Shown in pieces: positions 14,307-21,513 of a stretch of DNA of 24,868 nucleotides. The notes under the pieces are model-generated. The model was not told where the DNA came from and did not search any database. It saw only the letters and a program-made list of their open reading frames with translations. Origin of the DNA: an uncultured Ruminiclostridium sp. (lineage in GTDB: Bacteria; Bacillota; Clostridia; Oscillospirales; Acutalibacteraceae). Every line of letters begins with the position of its first letter. Within the stretch, counting starts at the first letter, position 1. The translations under genes and the position numbers were made by a program. The DNA lies in contig CABUCM010000040.1 of the NCBI GenBank assembly GCA_902490005.1, positions 1 to 24,868 of the forward strand, written 5' to 3'.

Positions 14307-14322
14307 GCGCCGGGGATTGATT

Positions 14323-15123
14323 ATGGAGTATCATTTGTCCCATGCGATGATTTTAGAGGGAGCTGATTCTGAAGAGAATTTGGCTTTGGCAAAGGGGCTG
14401 GCCCAGAAGGCGGTTTGCACCGCCCAGGGGCAGCGTCCCTGCGGCGCCTGCCGGGACTGCCTTAAGGCTTTGAACGGCAGCCACCCGGATATCGCCGTTT
14501 ACGGCGGTAAAGGGGGCAGCCGTTCCTTTCACGTGGAAGAGGTCCGGCAGATCCGGGATTCCGCGTCGGTAATGCCCAACGAGGCCCAGACAAAGGTGTA
14601 TATTTTAGACGGGGCGGATAATATGACCGAGCAGGCCCAAAACGCCCTGCTAAAGGTGCTGGAGGAGCCGCCGGCCCATGTGATGTTCCTGCTGACCTGT
14701 ACCGCGGCGTCCTCACTGCTGCCCACCGTCCGTTCCCGGGCGCAGATTTTTCATACCCAGGAGGCGGACAACCTGGAACCCAGGGACAGCGAGGCCTTTA
14801 TGCTGGCGGAAAGCATGGCGAAGGCGGTCCCTTCCGCCAGGGAGTATGAATTGGTGTCAAAAACGGGAAAGCTGGTAAAGGATAAAGAGCTTTTCCGCGG
14901 TGTGTTAAAGGAGCTTACCCTGATTTTCAGAGACGCCTGCGCCTTGGCGGCGGGAGGGGAAACACAGGTTGCCCAATCGGAGAGCGCCGGCTATCTTGCC
15001 CAGCGGCTCACCCGAAAAAAATTGATGGCCCTGCTGGATACGGCGGGTCAGGCGCGGGCCATGCTGGAAAGGAATGTAAACCAGGCCCTTCTGGCAACGT
15101 GGCTGTGCGCCAAATTAAAATAA
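14323..15123 (+). CDS. holB: DNA polymerase III delta' subunit
   Basis: Clamp-loader subunit of the replicative polymerase. The N-terminal AAA+-type domain has a degenerate P-loop (ILEGADSEEN in place of GxxGxGK), as delta' subunits do. It has a zinc module with Cys32, Cys40, Cys43 and Cys46 (PCGACRDC), the hallmark ALLKVLEEPPAHVMFLLTC, and a sensor/SRC-like PTVRSRAQIF. The 266-residue length is short of the 330 usual for Bacillus but in range. ATG 14323 is chosen, six bases after GGGGA; the in-frame TTG 14317 is less likely. ricT follows by 11 nt. Confidence 0.93.
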   Translation: MEYHLSHAMILEGADSEENLALAKGLAQKAVCTAQGQRPCGACRDCLKALNGSHPDIAVYGGKGGSRSFHVEEVRQIRDSASVMPNEAQTKVYILDGADNMTEQAQNALLKVLEEPPAHVMFLLTCTAASSLLPTVRSRAQIFHTQEADNLEPRDSEAFMLAESMAKAVPSAREYELVSKTGKLVKDKELFRGVLKELTLIFRDACALAAGGETQVAQSESAGYLAQRLTRKKLMALLDTAGQARAMLERNVNQALLATWLCAKLK

Positions 15124-15134
15124 CGGAGGTAAGA

Positions 15135-16004
15135 ATGGCAGAGGTAATCGGAGTTCGGTTCAAAGAGGTAGGTAAGGTCTATTACTTTGATCCCAACGGC
15201 ATTGAAATGAAAAAAGGCGATATGGCCATTGTAGAGACCGCCCGCGGTGTGGAATGCGGCGAGGTAGCGATGGAAAATCGTGAAATAGAGGACAAAAATA
15301 TTGTCCATCCCCTGAAAAAAATGATCCGTAAGGCCACCCAGGGGGATTTGAAAAAGGTGGAGGAGAATCGGAAAAAGGAAAAGCACGCTTTTGAAATCTG
15401 CGAAAAGAAGATTCTGGACCACAAGCTGGAAATGAAGCTGGTGGACGTGGAATATACCTTTGACAATAATAAGATCCTGTTTTATTTTACTGCCGACGGC
15501 AGGGTGGATTTCCGGGAGCTGGTGAAGGACCTGGCCTCCGTATTCCGCACCCGGATCGAGCTCAGGCAGATCGGCGTGCGGGATGAGGCGAAAATGATGG
15601 GCGGTTTGGGAATCTGCGGCCGGCCCTTCTGCTGCACCTCCTTTTTAGGGGAGTTCCAGCCGGTTTCCATCAAAATGGCAAAGGAACAGGGGCTGTCCCT
15701 GAACCCGGTGAAAATCTCCGGCACCTGCGGCAGGCTGATGTGCTGCCTGAAATATGAGCAGAATGCCTATTCGGACCTGCTGAGAACCACCCCCAAAAAC
15801 GGAGCCGTGGTCAATACGCCAGAGGGCCGGGGCGTCGTAGTGGATGTGAACCTGATTACCGGAACGCTGAAGGTGAGAATGGACAGGGCGCCGGAGGCGG
15901 CTCCGATGACGTTCCAGGCAAAACAGGTGAAAGTCATTAAAGATTCCCAGATCAAGGTGGCAAAGGAAGAAGTCGAAAAGCTGAAGGACCTGGAAGACCA
16001 ATAA
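15135..16004 (+). CDS. ricT: RicT/YaaT, PSP1-domain iron-sulfur protein
   Basis: In Bacillus RicT works with RicA and RicF in a complex carrying two [4Fe-4S] clusters that steers RNase Y mRNA processing and phosphorelay/competence timing. The 289-residue protein has the PSP1 C-terminal domain. The expected cysteines are in GGLGICGRPFCCTSF (Cys161, 166, 167) and GTCGRLMCCLKYE (Cys198, 203, 204), which supports a cluster-binding role. The start is ATG 15135 with GGAGG seven bases upstream; the frame is open from 15099 inside holB. RicA and RicF are not encoded in the window. It is cotranscribed with holB, as in Bacillus. Confidence 0.93.
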   Translation: MAEVIGVRFKEVGKVYYFDPNGIEMKKGDMAIVETARGVECGEVAMENREIEDKNIVHPLKKMIRKATQGDLKKVEENRKKEKHAFEICEKKILDHKLEMKLVDVEYTFDNNKILFYFTADGRVDFRELVKDLASVFRTRIELRQIGVRDEAKMMGGLGICGRPFCCTSFLGEFQPVSIKMAKEQGLSLNPVKISGTCGRLMCCLKYEQNAYSDLLRTTPKNGAVVNTPEGRGVVVDVNLITGTLKVRMDRAPEAAPMTFQAKQVKVIKDSQIKVAKEEVEKLKDLEDQ

Positions 16005-16037
16005 CATTTATTTCATGTTGAATTTACAAAAAAATAG

Positions 16038-16065
16038 TTGCTTTTTCAGAAACACATGATACAAT
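16038..16065 (+). promoter_or_regulatory. Extended -10 promoter of the ferredoxin gene
   Basis: TTGCTT (16038-16043), 16-bp spacer, TACAAT (16060-16065) preceded by TGA to give an extended -10. It sits in the 93-bp gap between ricT and the ferredoxin ATG, giving the ferredoxin its own start of transcription. Confidence 0.6.
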
Positions 16066-16097
16066 AAATATGATAATAAAAAGGAGGTGTTTCTTCC

Positions 16098-16268
16098 ATG
16101 GCATACAAAATTTCTGACGAATGCATTTCCTGTGGCGCTTGTGAAGCCGGCTGTCCGGTGGACGCAATTTCCGAGGGTGATGGCAAATACGTAATCGACG
16201 CCGATACCTGCATCGATTGTGGCGCTTGTGCGGATGCTTGCCCTGTGGGCGCTCCTCAGGCGGAATAA
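16098..16268 (+). CDS. 2[4Fe-4S] clostridial-type ferredoxin
   Basis: A 56-residue soluble low-potential electron carrier. Two cluster motifs are complete: CISCGACEAGCP (Cys9, 12, 15, 19) and CIDCGACADACP (Cys38, 41, 44, 48), separated by a short acidic linker. That is the symmetrical layout and length of clostridial ferredoxins. ATG 16098 follows AAGGAGGTG. It has its own extended -10 promoter and is followed by a terminator, so it is a single-gene unit set between ricT and trmN6 in an otherwise conserved block. Partner enzymes cannot be inferred from position. Confidence 0.95.
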   Translation: MAYKISDECISCGACEAGCPVDAISEGDGKYVIDADTCIDCGACADACPVGAPQAE

Positions 16269-16298
16269 TTAAGTACATTTGCGAAAAAGGGAAAGGCG

Positions 16299-16322
16299 AG
16301 GCGGACACGTCCCGCCTTTTTT
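16299..16322 (+). terminator. Intrinsic terminator after the ferredoxin gene
   Basis: AGGCGG (16299-16304), loop ACACGTC, CCGCCT (16312-16317), then TTTTT. An alternative longer pairing AAAGGCG/CGCCTTT uses the same region. It lies 30 nt after the ferredoxin stop. Confidence 0.75.
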
Positions 16323-16346
16323 CTATTTGAAAAGGGGGCGCAAAAG

Positions 16347-17087
16347 ATGTTTCGATGGGGCGAGCATTTGGAAGCGTTGGGCAACGGCGTTTCTGTTTTA
16401 GTCAATGAAACCCATCATTTTGGAACCGACACCATTCTCCTGGCGAACTTTTGCCTCTCGGTAAAAGGAAAGCGGGTGACGGAGCTGGGAGCGGGCTGCG
16501 GGGCCGTCTCCATGATCTGGCTTCGGGAACAGCCTCCCGCCCACATTACCGCGGTGGAAATTCAGGAGGAGGCGGCGGATCTGCTGCGCCGTACGGTAAA
16601 ATACAATGAAAAGGAAGAGCTGGTGACGGTCCTTCAGGAGGATCTGCGGCTTTTGCAGGGGAAAGCGCCTATGGGTACCATGGACTTGGTGGCCTGCAAT
16701 CCCCCTTATAAAACCGTTGGCACAGGTATAGTGAACCCGGAAGAGGGAAAACGGATCGCCAGGCACGAAATTACCTGCACCATCGAGGATGTGTGCCAAA
16801 GCGCCGCCGGGCTGCTGAAATACGGCGGAAGTTTGTGTATCTGCCACCGGGCGGAGCGGCTGTGCGATGTGATAGAGGCCATGCGGGAAGCGGGACTGGA
16901 GCCGAAACGGCTGCGGTTTGTGCAGCAAAGGGCCGAAAAGCCGCCTAAGCTTTTTTTGCTGGAAAGCAAAAAAGGCGGAAAACCGGGGCTTGTCATGGAA
17001 CCGGTTTTGCTGGTGGAAGATGATAAGGGGGATTACAGCGGCGAGATGAAGGAGATTTACGGCAGCTACCGGAAGGAGCAGGAGTGA
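16347..17087 (+). CDS. trmN6: tRNA1(Val) N6-adenine methyltransferase-like (YabB/TrmN6)
   Basis: SAM-dependent methyltransferase expected to methylate A37 of tRNA-Val. The 246-residue protein has the SAM-binding ELGAGCGAVS (46-55), an acidic motif II (VEIQEEA) and the N6-adenine catalytic NPPY at 118-121. A C-terminal extension (GLEPKRLRFVQ onward) is found in this family. ATG 16347 follows AAGGGGG by eight bases. Position ahead of rsmI matches Bacillus yabB-yazA-yabC, but no complete yazA lies between. Specificity for tRNA1(Val) is inferred from family, not shown. Confidence 0.88.
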   Translation: MFRWGEHLEALGNGVSVLVNETHHFGTDTILLANFCLSVKGKRVTELGAGCGAVSMIWLREQPPAHITAVEIQEEAADLLRRTVKYNEKEELVTVLQEDLRLLQGKAPMGTMDLVACNPPYKTVGTGIVNPEEGKRIARHEITCTIEDVCQSAAGLLKYGGSLCICHRAERLCDVIEAMREAGLEPKRLRFVQQRAEKPPKLFLLESKKGGKPGLVMEPVLLVEDDKGDYSGEMKEIYGSYRKEQE

Positions 17088-17333
17088 TTTTCGTTGTAGG
17101 AGCAGGGGACGGCTGCGGATGACGGAAGAGCTGCTGCGGCGGGACGCGGGAGATGCCACAAAAAGCGGGTACGTGGCTGCGTCTAGCCACCCTTTCCGGA
17201 AGGGCGCCGCTGTCACCGGCCTGACACGCCGCGTGCTTACGGCGGTTTAGACTTTCCCAGGCTCCTGCCAGGGAAGTTTCTTATCAAGGAATGAACAACA
17301 AAAGGCCGGTCTTGGCCTTTACCGGAGGAAAAA
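17088..17333 (+). other. 246-bp GC-rich gap between trmN6 and rsmI, with a doubtful 43-codon ORF
   Basis: No recognised gene. An ORF of 43 codons (17119-17250, ATG to TAG) follows AGGGGA by nine bases and encodes an Arg/Ala-rich peptide (MTEELLRRDAG...) with no family I know. Inverted repeats include CCCTT-tccgg-AAGGG near 17190, CGCCG...CGGCG near 17228-17245 and TTCCC...GGGAA near 17256-17277. This is the position of yazA in Bacillus. Whether it is a decayed gene, a structured RNA leader of rsmI or an unconserved small gene cannot be decided by eye. Confidence 0.35.
17301..17325 (+). promoter_or_regulatory. Mutually exclusive hairpins at the rsmI ribosome binding site
   Basis: AAAGGCC (17301-17307)/GGCCTTT (17314-17320) forms a 7-bp stem just before the ribosome binding site. 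CCGGT (17306-17310)/ACCGG (17321-17325) would instead mask the first bases of CGGAGGAA. The two stems share bases and cannot coexist, so the leader could act as a translational switch. No ligand class was recognised. Confidence 0.35.
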
Positions 17334-18170
17334 ATGAGCGGAATACTAACGGTGGTGGGGACACCCCTTGGAAATCTGGGGGATATGTCTCCCAGAGCGG
17401 TGGAGGCCCTGCGCCAGGCGGACTTTATCGCGGCGGAGGATACCAGGGTGACCCTGAAGCTGCTGAACCATTTTGAGATCAAAAAGCCGATGATTAGTTA
17501 TTTTGAACACAATCGAAAATTCCATGGAGAGCTGATCTGCCAGAAGCTGGAGGCGGGGGAAAACTGCGCCTTGGTTTCCGACGCGGGAATGCCCGCGATT
17601 TCCGACCCAGGGGAGGACCTGGTGCGCCTTTGCGGGGAGAAAGGGATTACGGTCAGCGTGGTGCCGGGCCCCAGCGCGTTGACTGCGGCGCTGGCGGTTT
17701 CCGGGCTTCCCACCGGAAGGTTTACCTTCGAGGGATTTTTGTCCAAAAACAAAAAAAACCGGAAGGATCATTTGGAGCAGGTGAAAAATGAGACCCGCAC
17801 CATGATTTTTTACGAAGCGCCCCACAAGCTTTACGCCTGCCTGCGGGATATGTACGCCTGCTGGGGAGACCGGAGGATCGCGGTGGTTCATGAGCTGACC
17901 AAAATCCATGAGGAAGTGTTCCGCACCACCTTGAAAGAGGCGGCCGAACGGTACTCTGAGGGAAATATCAAGGGCGAGTTCGTTTTGGTGATCGAAGGGG
18001 CGAAGCCTGAGGAGGCCCAGGAGACCTATTCCCTGGAGCAAGCGGTGGAAATTGCCGTAAGGCTGATGAAAGAGCAGGGTGTTTCCGCCTCTGAGGCGGC
18101 CAAGGCGGCTTCCCAGCAGACTGGGCTGAAAAAGGGAGATATTTATAAAGGCGCCTTGGCAGGGGATTGA
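17334..18170 (+). CDS. rsmI: 16S rRNA (cytidine1402-2'-O)-methyltransferase
   Basis: Methylates the ribose of C1402 in the ribosomal P site using SAM. The 278-residue protein has the tetrapyrrole-methylase fold and the family signatures in order: GILTVVGTPLGNLGDMSPRA (2-21), AAEDTR, the LVSDAGMPAISDPG glycine-rich segment, VVPGPSALTAALAVSGLP, and GFLSKNKKNRKDHLE followed by FYEAPHKL. A C-terminal helical region (about 235-275) is typical. ATG 17334 follows CGGAGG. Upstream lies trmN6 after an untranslated gap; downstream a GGDEF gene starts about 55 nt after the stop and is probably cotranscribed. Confidence 0.95.
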   Translation: MSGILTVVGTPLGNLGDMSPRAVEALRQADFIAAEDTRVTLKLLNHFEIKKPMISYFEHNRKFHGELICQKLEAGENCALVSDAGMPAISDPGEDLVRLCGEKGITVSVVPGPSALTAALAVSGLPTGRFTFEGFLSKNKKNRKDHLEQVKNETRTMIFYEAPHKLYACLRDMYACWGDRRIAVVHELTKIHEEVFRTTLKEAAERYSEGNIKGEFVLVIEGAKPEEAQETYSLEQAVEIAVRLMKEQGVSASEAAKAASQQTGLKKGDIYKGALAGD

Positions 18171-18225
18171 TCCCGGCGGCGGGGAAAAGTTAGAAAATAA
18201 ATTAAACGATGCGGTGGAAATGCTA

Positions 18226-19383
18226 ATGGAACAGATATTGTTAGCCATAAGCGATATGAGCGTAGCGCTGTTTGATTTGTGGCTGTTTACGAGGCTAGTG
18301 CCCTTAAAAGAGAATACGTCACGGCAAAAGGCCGTGATGTACGGCGGCTGCGGACTGATTCTGACGGCTTATTTTGTGGCGGCTTATTGTATCAAGATAC
18401 CAGCCTCTATCGCGATGGCGTTGCTTTTGACCGTGCCCAGCCTGTTCCTGTTTTTGTATTTGTCCAAGTTCAGGGACAGCCGGCTGATCCTCACCTTTTG
18501 CTTTCTGGACACCGCCAGCCTGATCCTGGCGTTCTTTGCCCGGTGGGCGATTGTCGGGCTGGAGGACTGGGCGGGAATTACCTGCCTTGTGACGTTGATT
18601 GCATTGATGCTTGCCGTGGCAATTCTCGGCGCTCCGTTCTTCGAAAAATACAAAAGGCTGTTACATGTGGAGAACGCGGGCTGGGGAAGTATGGCTGTGA
18701 GCACCGTCTGTATTTATATTGCCATGATTTTTATCGCCGTTTACCCTAAGCCTTTAATGGAGCGCATGGAATACGCCCCGGTTTACTTTGTGTTTTCCGT
18801 GGTTGTGCTGGCTTGCTATTGGGTGTTTATCCAATCCGTGGTCAAGACGCAGCAAATCCACGACCAAAACCTGAGCTTGAAAAAGGAAGCGGAGGTTTAT
18901 CGGCTGGCGTATACGGATTCCTTGACCGGGCTTCTTAATAGGGCCGCCTATATAGAGCTGCTGCACAATATCCAGCAGGAGGAGCGCAATGGTGAAATGT
19001 GCTGTCTTTGTTTTGATCTAAACGAACTGAAATGGATCAACGATCACATGGGCCACCATGAGGGCGACCGGGCCCTGGTGACGACGGCAAAGGTGATGGA
19101 AAAGTGGTTTCGTATGAAAAACGCCTGGGTATACCGGGTAGGAGGAGACGAATTCAATGCCTTGGCGCCAGGATTAGACGCCGCAGCGGCGGAGGAGCTG
19201 ATTAAAAATATTCGAGATGACCTTCAGCGGAAAAGCGAAAGGGAGGCCTTTCAGCTGTCTGTTTCCGCGGGATACGCGTTTTGGCAGGGAAATCCGGATA
19301 GTTCCCTGGAGCAGGCGTTTATTCAAGCCGACCGGAACATGTACCAGGATAAAAAATTGCAGAAGAATTTTCAGCGGTCCTAA
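18226..19383 (+). CDS. Membrane-anchored GGDEF-domain protein (putative diguanylate cyclase)
   Basis: Probably makes c-di-GMP from two GTP at the membrane. The N-terminal half (about 1-205) has about six or seven hydrophobic helices with no recognised sensor domain. A short coiled linker (about 206-228) leads to the GGDEF domain, which opens with DSLTGLLNRAAY, has FDLNELKWINDHMGH and keeps an intact GGDEF active site (306-310). The allosteric RxxD I-site expected five residues before GGDEF is absent (MKNA there), so product inhibition by that route is unlikely. Start is uncertain: ATG 18226 (weak GGTGG eight bases upstream), ATG 18220 or GTG 18214. Confidence 0.88.
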   Translation: MEQILLAISDMSVALFDLWLFTRLVPLKENTSRQKAVMYGGCGLILTAYFVAAYCIKIPASIAMALLLTVPSLFLFLYLSKFRDSRLILTFCFLDTASLILAFFARWAIVGLEDWAGITCLVTLIALMLAVAILGAPFFEKYKRLLHVENAGWGSMAVSTVCIYIAMIFIAVYPKPLMERMEYAPVYFVFSVVVLACYWVFIQSVVKTQQIHDQNLSLKKEAEVYRLAYTDSLTGLLNRAAYIELLHNIQQEERNGEMCCLCFDLNELKWINDHMGHHEGDRALVTTAKVMEKWFRMKNAWVYRVGGDEFNALAPGLDAAAAEELIKNIRDDLQRKSEREAFQLSVSAGYAFWQGNPDSSLEQAFIQADRNMYQDKKLQKNFQRS

Positions 19384-19486
19384 GTTCCGGCAGGGTTTTC
19401 TGTCTCAGCCTTGCCAGCGGAAAACGGTTTAGAAATTATTTTGAACCCTGGAGAGACGGAAGAATTTAAAAACTCTCTGGGTATGA

Positions 19487-19524
19487 AAAAAGCTGTAAGG
19501 CGGATATCCGCCTTACAGCTTTTT
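19487..19524. terminator. Bidirectional intrinsic terminator
   Basis: A 38-bp perfect palindrome (AAAAAGCTGTAAGGCGGAT and its complement) with T-runs on both strands. It lies between the convergent GGDEF gene and the DUF3267-like gene, one base after the latter's stop codon. The 19384-19486 stretch before it holds no gene; it contains a smaller CCC-GAGAG/CTCTC-GGG imperfect repeat near 19446-19480. Confidence 0.88.
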
Positions 19525-19525
19525 A

Positions 19526-20185
19526 TTATCTTTTTTTCTTCGGTTTTGGATTATAAACCTTAATATTCGTTTTCGTGCCTTCTGGAGCGTAGAATTTGGT
19601 CTGCCAGCCCTCTTTATAAATCAGCACGTTGTCGGGCAGGTTGTGTAAAGCGATGGCGTCGTTTACCGGGTGATAGCAGGCCAGCAGGCTGGGAAGCTGG
19701 AACAGCAGGAACATCCAGAAAAAGGCGCCGGAGCCGGTACAGGCCATGCCTACAAAAAACGCCACGGTGAAAAGAACGGGGGGCAGCAGCAGGTAAACAT
19801 AGAAAGCTTTTTTCGTCCAATACCATTCCTTAACGCAGGCCACCGGCGCCATGGGACGGAACCGGTATTTTAACCGTTTGCCCTTGGACATCACGGCGCA
19901 GTAAATCAAACGGACCAGCTCGTGGAAGTTCCACATCAACAGGATACAAAACAGCACCACAAGGAGAAATACCACCTGCTGGGGGGTATCAGTGATGCCC
20001 GGCACCGCCAGGGTGAATTCAACGCCGCCCAGCAGGATGGGAAACGCCACCAGCAGAATATCGATGAAGAAGGCGGCTACAAACAGGATCACAGCCATAG
20101 GCCCTGGGCTGCGGTGGTCGATGAGGTAAATCGGTGTATAATCTTTCGGTAGGGTTCTTACACAAGATTTCGTTTCATTTTCCAA
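19526..20185 (-). CDS. DUF3267-like membrane protein with a degenerate zincin motif
   Basis: About 219 residues with four hydrophobic segments: near 30-50, 70-86, 128-150 and 155-170. The layout recalls DUF3267 putative zincin peptidases. It has an HExx motif (HELVR, about 88-92), then PMAPVACVKEWYWTKKAFYVYLLLP, then a distal YHPVNDAIAL with a candidate third metal ligand (Asp). The second metal-binding His of HExxH is replaced by Arg, so it is probably not an active protease. It ends in a Lys-rich tail. Start TTG 20185 lies eight bases after AAGGAG; GTG 20194 abuts that site. It follows ychF by 12 nt and is likely cotranscribed. Confidence 0.65.
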   Translation of the reverse strand: MENETKSCVRTLPKDYTPIYLIDHRSPGPMAVILFVAAFFIDILLVAFPILLGGVEFTLAVPGITDTPQQVVFLLVVLFCILLMWNFHELVRLIYCAVMSKGKRLKYRFRPMAPVACVKEWYWTKKAFYVYLLLPPVLFTVAFFVGMACTGSGAFFWMFLLFQLPSLLACYHPVNDAIALHNLPDNVLIYKEGWQTKFYAPEGTKTNIKVYNPKPKKKR

Positions 20186-20197
20186 TGTTGTCACTCC

Positions 20198-21292
20198 TTA
20201 TACGTTAAACCGGAATAAAACCACGTCGCCGTCCTGCATGACATACTCTTTGCCCTCGGAACGGACCAAGCCCTTTTCTTTGGCCGCGGCGATGGAGCCG
20301 TTGTCCAAAAGCTCCTGATAACCGATCACCTCGGCCCGGATAAAGCCCCGCTCAAAGTCGGAATGGATTTTGCCGGCGGCCTGGGGCGCCTTGGTTCCCT
20401 TTTGGATCGTCCAGGCCCGGACCTCCGGCTGGCCGGCGGTGAGATAAGAAATCAGCCCCAGCAGGGAATAGCAGGCCCGGATCAGCCGGTCCAGGCCAGA
20501 TTCCGTCAAGCCCATGTCGCTGAGGAACAGCTCCTTCTCTTCCGGCTCCATGCCGGCGATCTCCGCCTCGATTTCCGCGCAGATGGGAAGCACTCCCGCG
20601 TGTTCGGAAGCGGCGATGTCCGCCACCACCTTATAATAGGGGTTGCCGTCGATGCCGTTTTTAAAATCGTCCTCGCTCATATTGGCGGCGTAGATGATGG
20701 GCTTGTTGGTCAGCAGGGCCACAGAAGCCAGCAACTCGCTTTCCTCCTCGGAGCACTCCACGGAGCGGGCGGGCTTGCCCTGGTTGAGGGCCTCCTTGAC
20801 CCGCTGGAAGAAATCATATTCCGCCTGGTATTTTTTATCCGCCTTTACCATTTTCAAGGTTTTATCCATCCGGCGGTCCAGCATCTCCATATCGGAGAGG
20901 ATCAGTTCCAGGTTGATGGTTTCAATGTCACGGGCCGGATCGATGCTGCCCTCCACATGAACGATGTCGTCGTTTTCAAAACAGCGGACCACGTGGACGA
21001 TGGCGTCCACCTCGCGGATGTTGGAAAGAAATTTATTCCCAAGGCCCTCTCCCTTGGAAGCCCCCTTCACCAGGCCGGCGATATCCACAAATTCGATCAC
21101 CGCGGGGGTTACCTTTACCGGATGGTACAGCTCCGCCAGCTTGTCCAGCCGGGGATCCGGTACCGCCACCACGCCTACGTTAGGCTCGATGGTGCAAAAG
21201 GGGTAGTTGGCGGATTGGGCGCCGGCATTGGTAATGGCGTTAAAAAGGGTGGATTTGCCCACGTTAGGCAAACCGACGATTCCTAGCTTCAT
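20198..21292 (-). CDS. ychF: Ribosome-binding ATPase YchF (OLA1 family)
   Basis: Universal Obg-family P-loop NTPase that prefers ATP and binds ribosomes, linked to stress responses. The 364-residue protein has G1 GLPNVGKST (6-15), the G3/switch II DIAGLVKGASKGEGLGNKF, and NMSE in place of the NKxD guanine-specificity motif, the family's hallmark of ATP preference. A coiled-coil insertion lies about 130-200, and a C-terminal TGS domain carries TIQKGTKAPQAAGKIHSDFERGFIRAEVI. ATG 21292 has a somewhat distant AAAGG 12 bases upstream. It is led by a good promoter, and the DUF3267-like gene follows. Confidence 0.96.
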   Translation of the reverse strand: MKLGIVGLPNVGKSTLFNAITNAGAQSANYPFCTIEPNVGVVAVPDPRLDKLAELYHPVKVTPAVIEFVDIAGLVKGASKGEGLGNKFLSNIREVDAIVHVVRCFENDDIVHVEGSIDPARDIETINLELILSDMEMLDRRMDKTLKMVKADKKYQAEYDFFQRVKEALNQGKPARSVECSEEESELLASVALLTNKPIIYAANMSEDDFKNGIDGNPYYKVVADIAASEHAGVLPICAEIEAEIAGMEPEEKELFLSDMGLTESGLDRLIRACYSLLGLISYLTAGQPEVRAWTIQKGTKAPQAAGKIHSDFERGFIRAEVIGYQELLDNGSIAAAKEKGLVRSEGKEYVMQDGDVVLFRFNV

Positions 21293-21328
21293 ATGGTAAA
21301 ACGACCTTTCGAGTTAATACTAATTTCT

Positions 21329-21357
21329 ATTATAGTGATTTCCCGGGGCGGAAGCAA
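21329..21357 (-). promoter_or_regulatory. Promoter of ychF
   Basis: Minus strand TTGCTT (21357-21352), 17-bp spacer, perfect TATAAT (21334-21329), about 35 nt before the ychF start. Confidence 0.65.
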
Positions 21358-21513
21358 CCAAAGAAAGGAAATTCAGCCCGGAAAGACGGAAAAATTTACG
21401 GTTTATTCAAAGCCTTTTCTTTAAGGGCCTCAAAGGCGGGACAAAAGTCCCCTTCAAAAGGGAAAGCGGCCCCTGTCCTTATTTTTTGCTGTGCAAGCGC
21501 CGGCGGTTTGCCG
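21358..21513 (-). other. Non-coding region between tex and ychF with small hairpins
   Basis: No gene seen. On the minus strand there are short adjacent stems GGGAC-TTTT-GTCCC and GCCT-ttg-AGGC (around 21430-21455). There is also an A-run after tex, but no clear terminator for tex. Read-through from tex into ychF remains possible. Confidence 0.4.

Noticed and set aside
17088..17300. Decayed yazA (GIY-YIG) gene
   Set aside because: Synteny suggests it and one frame reads FRC...MTEELLRR, vaguely like the family's RC-DG-...-TDLERR, but there is no HN-G-GAKYT motif and the match is too weak to claim.
20363..21286. 307-codon open frame antisense to ychF
   Set aside because: Fully covered by ychF, whose motifs are unmistakable; the antisense product has no recognisable domain.
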